From: Chryseobacterium sp. R2A-55
Lineage (GTDB): Bacteria; Bacteroidota; Bacteroidia; Flavobacteriales; Weeksellaceae
NCBI RefSeq assembly: GCF_021401085.1
Contig: NZ_JACBFP010000001.1
Location: forward strand, 62,001-126,000
Direction of reading: 5' to 3'
Length of the DNA: 64,000 bases
Both the position numbers and the translations under genes were made by a program. Below are positions 53,703 to 61,875 of this stretch, one piece after another (positions within the stretch are counted from its first letter, which is position 1; each line of letters opens with the position of its first letter). Under the pieces are notes generated by a model. The model was not told the DNA's origin. It saw nothing but the letters and a program-made list of their open reading frames with translations, and made no database searches.

Positions 53703-54473
53703 ATGCAGCCATTAAAATTACTAAAAAAATACGTTATCGACGGTCAGATTTACGTTTCTTTAATGGGAACATTTTTGGCGGTATTTTTCATGTTGGAGCA
53801 AAATGTGTTCCGCTTCCCCACTATTGTTTTGATTTTCATCACCTATTTTAGCGGATATCTTTACACCAAATACCAAGGACGCAAAATATTCCGCAGTATT
53901 TTGATATTCAACGTTTTTTGCGGCATCATCTCGATGATTTTGATTTTCATGAATCATCATGAAATCCGGATCTTCAAATGGTTGGTCATTGTCACTTTAG
54001 GCTTGCTTTACAACAGTGTTTTTCTGGCATCCTTCATCCGAAAAATACCGCTGCTAAAGGTTTTCTATGTTGGATTAACATGGGCGTTGATCAATTCATG
54101 GTTAATCCTTCCGCAATTTCATTTTACGATATTCCTGATCAGTTTGCTTTTGGTAACCGCTCTGGTTTTGCCATTCGATATCCGCGATATGAAAGAGGAT
54201 GAAATCACCACTTTTCCAAAATTAATCGGCGTTCAAAACACCAAATATTTGGCATATTCTTTGGTTTTTGTGAGTACTGTGGTAGCAATGGAGTATTTAC
54301 AACTGCAGTTTGCAATTGCTTTTTTTATGACTTCTGTTTTTACATTCATCCTCATTTATTTTTCCGAAAACTCTAACAGGGAATCTTACTTTTCTTTTTG
54401 GGTAGAAAGTCTGAGCGGTTTTCCACTTTTAATTCATATTATAATTTTATACCTTTCGGGATCATTAAATTGA
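53703..54473 (+). CDS. UbiA prenyltransferase-like membrane protein, possibly degenerate
   Basis: A 256-residue protein with about eight or nine membrane helices. The segment LPFDIRDMKEDEITTFPKLI (about 170-189) looks like the second aspartate-rich motif of UbiA-type prenyltransferases. The first motif (NDxxDxxxD) is not visible; the matching loop region reads SGYLYTKYQGRK. It may therefore be inactive or have another role. I start it at ATG 53703 (MQPLKLLKKYV) because a promoter box covers the upstream ATG. Its TGA stop overlaps the TTG start of the next gene, so the two are coupled. Confidence 0.65.
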   Translation: MQPLKLLKKYVIDGQIYVSLMGTFLAVFFMLEQNVFRFPTIVLIFITYFSGYLYTKYQGRKIFRSILIFNVFCGIISMILIFMNHHEIRIFKWLVIVTLGLLYNSVFLASFIRKIPLLKVFYVGLTWALINSWLILPQFHFTIFLISLLLVTALVLPFDIRDMKEDEITTFPKLIGVQNTKYLAYSLVFVSTVVAMEYLQLQFAIAFFMTSVFTFILIYFSENSNRESYFSFWVESLSGFPLLIHIIILYLSGSLN

Positions 54474-56290
54474 TAAAAACGGCTTCATTGAAACTTAAAA
54501 GTCTAATATTTTTTGTTCTCCTTATCAATGGTTTTTCTTTTTTTTCAGCACAGGAAAAAAAAGACTCCGTGTACACCAAAATCGAGGAATTCTCTGACAA
54601 ACGGAAGTTCACCAAATTTCTGCACAAATTTATTTTCAGAAGGGAGGCAGATTCGGTTTCGGTGAAAACAAATGAATCTGAACTTCAGCGAAAAATCTAC
54701 CAGGGGAAATTCATCGGGAAAATCACCTTTGAAACGGTGGATCCATTTGGTGTTAGCAGTTTTGAGAAAGCTGAAGACAGAAAATGGTATGACCGGCTTG
54801 CGGATAAAGTGCACTACGAAACCAGAGCTTCCACCATCAAAAACTATTTGCTGTTTAAAAATGGTGAAAAATTCAATACCCAAAAAATCTACGAATCCGA
54901 ACGTTTACTCCGTTCGATGTATTTTGTTAATAGGGTAAACATCGATGTAAAAAACAGCAAAACCTCGAAGGATTCAGTTAATGTGCACGTGAAAGTGTTG
55001 GATTCATGGAGTTTGGTTCCACATCTAAATTTCTCTGGAAGCGAGATTGGCGGCGGACTTTCTGAATATAATTTCTTGGGTTTGGGACATGAACTGAATT
55101 TGGAGCATATCGTAAATTTTCAAGATAAAACGAATTATCTTTCCGGAGGCTACACTGCAAATAATCTTTTTGGCAGCTTTATCAACGCACAAATTGTAGG
55201 AGAAAAGGACTTCGAAAAAAATGAACGGATCAATCTGACGGCAACCCGGGAATTCTTTTCTCCACTGACACGGTGGGCAGGAGGATTTACTTTCGAGTTT
55301 TTCAAGCGGAAAGTGGGATTGCCGATGCAAAATACCGCCACCATTCCCGAAGTCCAGATTAAAGTGTTCCGGCAAAATCTCTGGAGCGGTTATCAGTTTC
55401 CGATATATGATGCCGATAACGGCAGGATCTCGAAAAACATAGCTGTTTTAGGCAGGTTTCAGAATTTCCAGTACAAGGACCGTCCGCAAATTGATTCGGT
55501 AAACTTCTTTAAAAATTCTACCAGCTTTCTGGGATCAGTGGTTTATACGGACCGAAAATTCTCAGTTCAAAAAAATGTCTTCAGGTACAATCTCCAGGAA
55601 GATATTTCTTATGGCAAATCCTTAGGAATCACTTCGGGTTTCCTGGTGAGAAACGGGAATACCAAACCTTATCTAGGAGTTTCTGCTTCTTTGGGCGAAA
55701 TCAAAAGTTGGGGATATTACAACATCAAACTTCAATTTGGCCATTTTTTCGGCAACCGTGTAAGTGGTGAAAACCAATTTAGGTTTGACGGCACATATTT
55801 CAGCAACCTTCATCACTGGAGATTTGCTCAGATCCGTCATTTTTTTTCGCCCACCGTAGCAATTGGAAATGATGAGGACCAAAACTCCTACACTAACCGG
55901 ATGAACCTCTCCTCTCCGAGTGAATTTCGGCCATTTGATCCAGATTATATCGGCACGAAAAAAATCGTGCTGCGTTATCAGTTCCAAATGTTCATCAACA
56001 AATCATGGAAAAATTTTCATTTCAGTCCCTACTTTTCTACCGCGGTGGGCTGGCTTTCAACTTCCAATGATTCATTTTTCAAATCGGCCACTCATACCCG
56101 GTTTGGAGTCGGACTTCTTTTAGACAATCCATACTTGGTTTTTAACCGAATCCAGCTTTCGTTCATGTATTACCCGAAAGTTCCGTTTGGCAACAATTCC
56201 CTATCCGAATTCAACCATTTCCAAAATTCCATGATGCCAATGAGTTCGTTCTCCACCGAAGTTCCAAAATTTGTGAATTTTGCGGATTAG
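54470..56290 (+). CDS. Omp85/BamA-like outer-membrane protein with POTRA domain
   Basis: A 606-residue protein starting at TTG 54470 (TTGA overlap with the previous stop). That gives a signal peptide SLIFFVLLINGFSFFSAQ; the longer frame from 54398 reads through the upstream gene. A POTRA-like domain follows (FIGKITFETVDPFG, YLLFKNGEKFNTQKIYESER, YFVNRVNIDV; about 70-170). Then come a linker and a 16-strand-type beta-barrel with Omp85-like pieces (GGLSEYNFLGLGHELNLE) and a C-terminal barrel. It could insert or secrete an outer-membrane component. Coupling with a UbiA-like gene is unusual. Confidence 0.7.
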   Translation: MIKTASLKLKSLIFFVLLINGFSFFSAQEKKDSVYTKIEEFSDKRKFTKFLHKFIFRREADSVSVKTNESELQRKIYQGKFIGKITFETVDPFGVSSFEKAEDRKWYDRLADKVHYETRASTIKNYLLFKNGEKFNTQKIYESERLLRSMYFVNRVNIDVKNSKTSKDSVNVHVKVLDSWSLVPHLNFSGSEIGGGLSEYNFLGLGHELNLEHIVNFQDKTNYLSGGYTANNLFGSFINAQIVGEKDFEKNERINLTATREFFSPLTRWAGGFTFEFFKRKVGLPMQNTATIPEVQIKVFRQNLWSGYQFPIYDADNGRISKNIAVLGRFQNFQYKDRPQIDSVNFFKNSTSFLGSVVYTDRKFSVQKNVFRYNLQEDISYGKSLGITSGFLVRNGNTKPYLGVSASLGEIKSWGYYNIKLQFGHFFGNRVSGENQFRFDGTYFSNLHHWRFAQIRHFFSPTVAIGNDEDQNSYTNRMNLSSPSEFRPFDPDYIGTKKIVLRYQFQMFINKSWKNFHFSPYFSTAVGWLSTSNDSFFKSATHTRFGVGLLLDNPYLVFNRIQLSFMYYPKVPFGNNSLSEFNHFQNSMMPMSSFSTEVPKFVNFAD

Positions 56291-56320
56291 GCGACTGCAG
56301 GTCAAACGAATCAAAATTTA

Positions 56321-56497
56321 AAACCACAAAAGGAATAAAATGTACCCGCTTTTGACACAAAAATACTATTCACAAGATCGTAAAGGCAGAAAAACTTAAA
56401 AAAATCTTCTGTTTTTTTTTGTGTTCTCCAAAAAACATAATGCGAATATCATGGAGCATCGTTTCATGCCGAATTCTTTTGTGACTTTTGTGGTTTA
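56321..56497. repeat. MITE-like intergenic repeat with 12-bp terminal inverted repeats
   Basis: AAACCACAAAAG (56321-56332) and CTTTTGTGGTTT (56485-56496) are exact inverted repeats about 150 bp apart, flanked by TTTAAA-like ends. Inside lies another loose palindrome (TTTTTTTTGTGTTC versus CAAAAGG/GACACAAAAA). The pattern resembles dispersed CCACAAAAG...CTTTTGTGG elements of Chryseobacterium-type genomes. It contains no ORF. Confidence 0.5.
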
Positions 56498-56577
56498 AAG
56501 GATTTTTGCCATTTATATGCGTTTAACCTGAACCAACTGTATTTCACTCAAAATACAAATTGAAATCGCTATATTTA

Positions 56578-56591
56578 CCCAAAATTTTGGG
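56578..56591. promoter_or_regulatory. Perfect palindrome at the start of the TA-like pair
   Basis: CCCAAAATTTTGGG is a perfect 14-bp palindrome ending one base before the ATG at 56593 and covering the expected ribosome site. It is placed where antitoxin/complex autoregulation of a TA operon would occur. Confidence 0.6.
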
Positions 56592-56592
56592 G

Positions 56593-56829
56593 ATGGAAAA
56601 CTTTGAATTTTTGAAGCAGAACCTGATCAAATTGATCAACGAAAGTTCTGACCGTAAGCTGATTTTCAGAATTTGGGAAATAATGATTTCCAAAGAAGAT
56701 ACTGCTGCTTCCGGACCCCATTTTTTTTACGAATCCGAAAAACCATTGACCGGGGAACAAATCAAAAAAGGTGAGTTTCAGAGAGGAGATGAAGCAGAAA
56801 AACACTTTCATGAATGGCTAAAAAACTGA
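56593..56829 (+). CDS. Putative antitoxin of a RelE/ParE-type pair
   Basis: A 78-residue, helical, mostly acidic protein: MENFEFLKQNLIKLINESSD at the N-terminus and KGEFQRGDEAEKHFHEWLKN at the C-terminus. I choose ATG 56593; the frame 33 bp longer reads through a perfect palindrome. It overlaps the toxin-like gene by 16 bp, the standard antitoxin-first layout. No ribbon-helix-helix or HTH motif is obvious, so the antitoxin call rests mainly on position, size and the operator-like palindrome. Confidence 0.65.
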   Translation: MENFEFLKQNLIKLINESSDRKLIFRIWEIMISKEDTAASGPHFFYESEKPLTGEQIKKGEFQRGDEAEKHFHEWLKN

Positions 56830-57113
56830 TTTGGTCGCAGAATGCGAAAAAAAATCGTCAAGCGATTTTGCACTTTTGGATGGACAGAACAAAATCCAGA
56901 AATTATTCGTCAAGATTAAACGAATTATTTAAAATCTTGGTAGAATTCCTATATTCCGGAATCCAAATTTCAGGTAAAAAATTTCGTGGGAAACCAGCAA
57001 GAGCTTACTGCATTTTAGATAATGTCCCTTCAGAAAATGTGGATATTCTTTTTATTTGGGATACCCGGCGAGATTCGGATGAATTGTTGAACTTGGTAAA
57101 AAATTTCAGTTAA
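56814..57113 (+). CDS. RelE/ParE superfamily toxin-like protein
   Basis: A 99-residue basic protein with the RelE/ParE fold pattern: LIWSQNAKKNRQAILHFWMD at the N-terminus, then a helix pair, and the C-terminal VDILFIWDTRRDSDELLNLV with the typical [IF]xDTRR end. ParE members poison DNA gyrase and RelE members cleave mRNA on ribosomes; the sequence does not decide between them. It overlaps the antitoxin-like gene by 16 bp and its stop is directly followed by the recF ATG, so recF is almost certainly co-transcribed with it. Confidence 0.8.
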   Translation: MAKKLIWSQNAKKNRQAILHFWMDRTKSRNYSSRLNELFKILVEFLYSGIQISGKKFRGKPARAYCILDNVPSENVDILFIWDTRRDSDELLNLVKNFS

Positions 57114-58196
57114 ATGACCATCCAAAAGCTATCCCTCACCAACTTCAAAAACCACTCGGAAAAAACATTCGAATTTTCCCCTGAAATCAACTGTTTTGTG
57201 GGAAATAACGGTGTGGGAAAAACCAATATTCTGGATGCGCTTCATTATCTTTCAGTCGGCAAATCTTTTTTGGGAAACACGGATCTGAATAATATCATGA
57301 TGGGTGAAAGTTTCTTCACCATCGAAGGTGAAATTTTTGATGGGGAGAAAGAAAATATTATCAAAATCCAACAACCGAAAGAAGCCAAAAAAATCATCCG
57401 GAAAAACGACAAAACCTACGACAGAATTGCTGATCACATCGGTTTTTTGCCAAGCGTGACTATTTCGCCGTATGATTCCAACCTGATTTCCGATTCCGGA
57501 GAAAGCCGCAGAAAGTTTTTGGATTCCATGATTTCTCAAACAGACCGGGAATATCTTTTCAATCTCATCCAATATCAAAAAACTGTTCAGCAAAGAAATG
57601 CGCTGCTAAAATCCTTCGCAAAAAGCAGATATTTTGATCATGAAAATCTAGAGATTTACAATGAGCCACTGATCAAGTTCGGAACGAAAATTTTTGAAAA
57701 AAGAAAGGAATTCATTTCCTCCATTTTACCTCTTATTCAGAATTATTACGAAATCATCTCCAATGGAAAGGAAAAGATTTCAGTGATTTATCAGTCTGAC
57801 TTACAGGACAGTCCGTTTTTAAATCTCCTCCATGAAAATTTGGAGAAAGACCGGATTTTGACCTACACTTCGAAAGGAATTCACAAAGATGATCTGCTTT
57901 TTGAAATGAACGGTAATCTGCTGAAAAAAATCGGAAGTCAGGGACAGCAAAAATCATTCTTGGTGGCCCTAAAACTTTCGCAAATGAACAGAATCAAGGT
58001 AATTACGGGTAAAACACCCATTTTATTACTCGATGATATTTTTGATAAACTTGATGATTCCAGAGTTTCACAACTGATTGAGCTGGTCAACAGAGAAAAT
58101 TTCGGACAGATTTTCATCACCGATACCCACAAAGAAAGGACAGCAAACTTGGTAAAAAAAATCAATGAGGAATCGAAAATCTTTGAAATAAAATAA
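57114..58196 (+). CDS. recF: DNA replication and repair protein RecF
   Basis: RecF is an SMC-like ATPase that helps load RecA at gapped DNA. The 360-residue protein has Walker A CFVGNNGVGKTNILDALHYL (residues about 28-47), the ABC-type signature region KKIGSQGQQKSFLVALKL, and Walker B TPILLLDDIFDKLD. Its ATG is the base after the toxin-like gene's stop, with no room for its own promoter. This ties recF expression to the TA-like promoter unless an internal one exists. It is not near dnaN or gyrB here. Confidence 0.95.
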   Translation: MTIQKLSLTNFKNHSEKTFEFSPEINCFVGNNGVGKTNILDALHYLSVGKSFLGNTDLNNIMMGESFFTIEGEIFDGEKENIIKIQQPKEAKKIIRKNDKTYDRIADHIGFLPSVTISPYDSNLISDSGESRRKFLDSMISQTDREYLFNLIQYQKTVQQRNALLKSFAKSRYFDHENLEIYNEPLIKFGTKIFEKRKEFISSILPLIQNYYEIISNGKEKISVIYQSDLQDSPFLNLLHENLEKDRILTYTSKGIHKDDLLFEMNGNLLKKIGSQGQQKSFLVALKLSQMNRIKVITGKTPILLLDDIFDKLDDSRVSQLIELVNRENFGQIFITDTHKERTANLVKKINEESKIFEIK

Positions 58197-58238
58197 TAAT
58201 TAGAAAAACCAGTCTGCACAGACTAACAAAACAGAATT

Positions 58239-59255
58239 ATGGCCATACTAGTAACAGGAGGATTAGGTTATATCGGTTCCCATACCGTGGTGGAGCTGCT
58301 GCAAAATGATTTTGAGGTGGTGATTGTGGATGACTTATCCAACTCGGAAAGGTTTATTCTGGAAAATATTGAAAAAGTATCCGGAAAAAAGCCCACTTTT
58401 TATCCATTCGACCTGAAAAGAAGGGAACTCATTAAACAACTTTTAGATGCACACTACATCGAGGGCTGCATCAACTTTGCCGCATTCAAAGCGGTTGGCG
58501 AAAGTCAGGAAAAACCACTGGACTACTATGAGAACAATCTTTTCACATTGGTCAATCTGCTCCAGGAATTTAAGGAAAGAAATATTTCAAACTTTATCTT
58601 CAGTTCATCCTGCACAGTTTATGGACAAGCAGACCAACAGCCGATTGACGAGAATACGCCACTAAAATTGCCCGAATCTTCTTATGGCAAGACCAAACAA
58701 ATGGGTGAAGAAATCTTGAAGGATTTCGCGATCGCACACGCAAAAAGAGTTTCACTTTTGAGATATTTCAATCCGATCGGGGCGCATCCCACTGCACTTT
58801 TGGGTGAATTGCCTATCGGAATTCCCAATAATCTGGTTCCTTTTGTGACGCAAACTGCGGCAGGAATCCGCGAAAAACTGAATATTTGGGGAAATGACTA
58901 TCCCACGGAAGATGGAACCGCAGTTCGGGATTATATTTATGTGGTGGATCTGGCGAAAGCACACGTGAAAGCATTGCAGAAACTCATGAACACCAAAGAA
59001 GAAACGAAAATCGACATGTACAATCTGGGAACCGGGAAAGGTTCTTCAGTTTTGGAAGTGGTTCACGCTTTTGAAAGTGCAAACCAAATAAAAGTTCCTT
59101 ATCAAATCTGCGATCGAAGAGCTGGAGATATTACGATTGCTTACGCAAATCCGGAAAAAGCGGAAAAAGAACTCGGCTGGAAAGCGGAAACCACTTTGCA
59201 AGAAGCCTTGAAATCCACCTGGAAATGGCAGAAATATCTGGAAACAAGAAAATAA
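58239..59255 (+). CDS. galE: UDP-glucose 4-epimerase
   Basis: GalE interconverts UDP-glucose and UDP-galactose. The 338-residue short-chain dehydrogenase has the NAD motif ILVTGGLGYIGSHTVVELL at the N-terminus, the catalytic FSSSCTVYG serine region and YGKTKQMGE (Tyr-xxx-Lys), and the C-terminal FNPIGAHPTALLGELPIGI. The length is normal. It starts 42 bp after recF and ends 22 bp before priA on the same strand, so the whole recF-galE-priA set may be one transcription unit. Confidence 0.94.
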   Translation: MAILVTGGLGYIGSHTVVELLQNDFEVVIVDDLSNSERFILENIEKVSGKKPTFYPFDLKRRELIKQLLDAHYIEGCINFAAFKAVGESQEKPLDYYENNLFTLVNLLQEFKERNISNFIFSSSCTVYGQADQQPIDENTPLKLPESSYGKTKQMGEEILKDFAIAHAKRVSLLRYFNPIGAHPTALLGELPIGIPNNLVPFVTQTAAGIREKLNIWGNDYPTEDGTAVRDYIYVVDLAKAHVKALQKLMNTKEETKIDMYNLGTGKGSSVLEVVHAFESANQIKVPYQICDRRAGDITIAYANPEKAEKELGWKAETTLQEALKSTWKWQKYLETRK

Positions 59256-59277
59256 CCACAAATTCGAAGTTTAAAAA

Positions 59278-61722
59278 TTGACATTTGCCCAAATCATTCT
59301 TCCACTCAACCTGAAAGGAACTTTTACTTACAAAGTTCCCGATGTTTTCTTCAATGAAATTGAAGTGGGGATGAGGGTTTTGGTACCCTTTCGGGGGAAA
59401 AAAATCTACACCGGAATTGTGGTGGAAATCCACCACACGGAGCCCGAACTTTTTGTTCCAAAAGAAATCATCAGTATTTTGGACGAGTTCCCCATTCTAC
59501 CAAATGAGCAAATTCGCTTCTGGAACTGGCTTTCCGAATATTATTTCTGCAATCTGGGCGAAATTTACCGATTTGCTTTTCCGTCTTCCCTGAAGTTGGA
59601 AAGCGAGACCTACCTTAAATTGAAACCCAATGTAACAGTTGATTTCGAGCTTCTGGATGTGAATGAAATGTATTTGATCCAGGCACTGGAAGTTCGGCAA
59701 TTGATTAATCTGACGGAGATTGAAGCGTTTATTCCGAAAAAGAATATGGTGAAAACCATCAATTCGCTGATTGATTTGCAATATATTGAAATCGACGAAA
59801 AAATAGCTGAAAAATATAAAGCAAAAGAGGTCGCCTATCTGAGAATAGAAGACAGCATCTTAAAGCGGAACCTCCCCGAAATCCTTTTGGATCTGAAACG
59901 TTCACCGAAACAGCAGGAGCTCTTTCTGTCCATTCTGGAAAAACAGACCGAACATCCTGAAAAACCCATCCGTAAATCTGAAGTTTTTGATGAAGGAAAT
60001 TTTGCTCATCCACAGCTGAAATCACTTTTGGAGAAAGGCTTAGTTCAAGAATATTTTTTGCAAAAAGACAGATTGGAAGCATATTCCGGCGAAATGGAGG
60101 AAATAGAGAAACTCACAGATTACCAACTGCAGGCGAAATTGGAAATCGATGAAGCCTTTAAGGAAGGTAAGAATGTTCTGCTTCACGGTGTGACTTCTTC
60201 CGGAAAAACACATATTTATCTGGAGAAAATTCAGGAAGCCGCTTCCCAGGGAAAAATCACACTTTTTCTGTTGCCGGAAATTTCCCTGACCAAACAAATT
60301 GTTCAGCGCCTCGAAAAAAAATACGGAAAACAGCTCGGCTTCTATCATCAGAAACTTACTGATTTTGAAAGAGTTGAAGTTTGGCGGAAAGTTAAAAACA
60401 ATGAACTGAAAATCTTAATCGGGACCAGAAACGCATTGTTCCTTCCATTCCAAGATTTAGGTTTGGTCATTGTGGATGAAGAGCACGATTCCATGTACCG
60501 GCCAAGAGAAGTTTCCCCTTACTTTAATGCAAAAGATTCTGCTTTGGTTTTGGCAAAAACTTATGGTGCACCGGCGATTCTCGGCTCTGCAACGCCTTCG
60601 GTAGAAACCTATTATCTGGCGCAAAAAGACAAACTGAAATATGTTTACCTTGGTGAAAGATTCGGCAGCGTGAAACTTCCTGAATATCAATTGATTGATT
60701 TTAAAGAAGCTCAGGAATTAAAACGAATAGTTGGAAATTTCACGACGGAAGTTACTGAAGAAATCCAAAAAGAACTGGACGCGAAAAAACAAATCATGAT
60801 TCTGCACAACCGGCGCGGATATGCGAATGTGGTGGAATGTGAAAGTTGTGGTTTCGTGCATTATTGCTCCAACTGCGATGTGGTGATGACCTACCATAAA
60901 TTTTCTGATGAGATGAAATGCCATTACTGCGGACAGAAAGCGAATAAACCAAAATTCTGCCCCAAATGCCATTCGGAAAAGCTAAATGTTCGCGGAGTCG
61001 GTGTGGAGCAAATTTTCGAGGAAATTTCAAAGATTTTTCCCGATGCTGAAATTGACCGAATGGACGTGGATTCCATGCGGAAGAAATTTGCCTACGAGAA
61101 ATTATATGAAAAAATCGAAATTGGTGAAACCGACATCATCGTTGGGACCCAAATGATTTCCAAAGGTTTGGATTTTGATAATATTGAGTTGGTTGCCATT
61201 CCGAAAGCGGATTCATTGCTTTATGTTCAGGATTTTCGCGCCGAAGAAAAGGCGTATCAACTCATTACCCAGATCTCGGGAAGAGCTGGGAGAATTTCCG
61301 GAAAAGGCAAGGTAATGATTCAGACCTACAATCCCCATCATTCTGTATTTCAGATGATTAAGGAAAATGATTCTGCCAAAATCTATAATCATTTTCTGGA
61401 AGAACGAAAAAAGTTTCTATATCCACCGTTTGTGAAACTGATTCTCATCGAGTTAAAACACCGCCGCGAAGAAAAGGCGAACCGTTCATCGCAGTTTATG
61501 GGGTCTATTTTAAGGAAATACCTTCCCGAAGAGTGTATTTTGGGACCCGAAAAATCACCCATTTCAAAAATAAATCTTCTTTATCAGTATCAAATTTTAC
61601 TGAAACTTCCGAAAGGAAAAAAGTACAGCGATTACAAAAATTTGGTTTTAAAAAGTTTTGAAGAATTCGACGAACTTCCAGCGTACCGATCGATAAAAAG
61701 GCATGTGTTTGTTGATTTTTAA
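59278..61722 (+). CDS. priA: Primosomal protein N' (replication restart helicase)
   Basis: PriA recognises stalled forks and helps reload the replicative helicase. The 814-residue protein has an N-terminal DNA-binding domain (AQIILPLNLKGTFTY, VGMRVLVPFRGKKIYTGIV), the Walker A LLHGVTSSGKTHIYLEKIQ, the DEAH-type VIVDEEHDSMYRPRE, and a zinc-binding region with eight cysteines (CESCG, CSNCD, CHYCG, CPKC). The start is a TTG at 59278; no ATG is in frame before the conserved N-terminus. It follows galE by 22 bp. Confidence 0.95.
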   Translation: MTFAQIILPLNLKGTFTYKVPDVFFNEIEVGMRVLVPFRGKKIYTGIVVEIHHTEPELFVPKEIISILDEFPILPNEQIRFWNWLSEYYFCNLGEIYRFAFPSSLKLESETYLKLKPNVTVDFELLDVNEMYLIQALEVRQLINLTEIEAFIPKKNMVKTINSLIDLQYIEIDEKIAEKYKAKEVAYLRIEDSILKRNLPEILLDLKRSPKQQELFLSILEKQTEHPEKPIRKSEVFDEGNFAHPQLKSLLEKGLVQEYFLQKDRLEAYSGEMEEIEKLTDYQLQAKLEIDEAFKEGKNVLLHGVTSSGKTHIYLEKIQEAASQGKITLFLLPEISLTKQIVQRLEKKYGKQLGFYHQKLTDFERVEVWRKVKNNELKILIGTRNALFLPFQDLGLVIVDEEHDSMYRPREVSPYFNAKDSALVLAKTYGAPAILGSATPSVETYYLAQKDKLKYVYLGERFGSVKLPEYQLIDFKEAQELKRIVGNFTTEVTEEIQKELDAKKQIMILHNRRGYANVVECESCGFVHYCSNCDVVMTYHKFSDEMKCHYCGQKANKPKFCPKCHSEKLNVRGVGVEQIFEEISKIFPDAEIDRMDVDSMRKKFAYEKLYEKIEIGETDIIVGTQMISKGLDFDNIELVAIPKADSLLYVQDFRAEEKAYQLITQISGRAGRISGKGKVMIQTYNPHHSVFQMIKENDSAKIYNHFLEERKKFLYPPFVKLILIELKHRREEKANRSSQFMGSILRKYLPEECILGPEKSPISKINLLYQYQILLKLPKGKKYSDYKNLVLKSFEEFDELPAYRSIKRHVFVDF

Positions 61723-61765
61723 CAAACTTTAACTAAATTTACCTGGATTTATAATCCTTAAACCC

Positions 61766-61794
61766 TTGACTTCCAACAATATTTTATACTTTTG
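61766..61794 (+). promoter_or_regulatory. dacB promoter, TTG-N18-TACTTTTG
   Basis: TTG (61766-61768) and TACTTTTG (61787-61794) have an 18-bp spacer and match the Bacteroidota consensus. The leader to ATG 61876 would be about 75 bases. Confidence 0.65.
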
Positions 61795-61875
61795 AGCGTT
61801 CGAAAGAAGTCATTGCCATTGACTTTCTTTAATTTAACCCCTAGCAAATCCAGTTAATCAAATAAATAAAATTAA

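Noticed and set aside
58209-58224. Short inverted repeat AGTCTG-CA-CAGACT between recF and galE as a terminator
   Set aside because: Six-base arms, a two-base loop and no T-run; too weak to separate the two genes.
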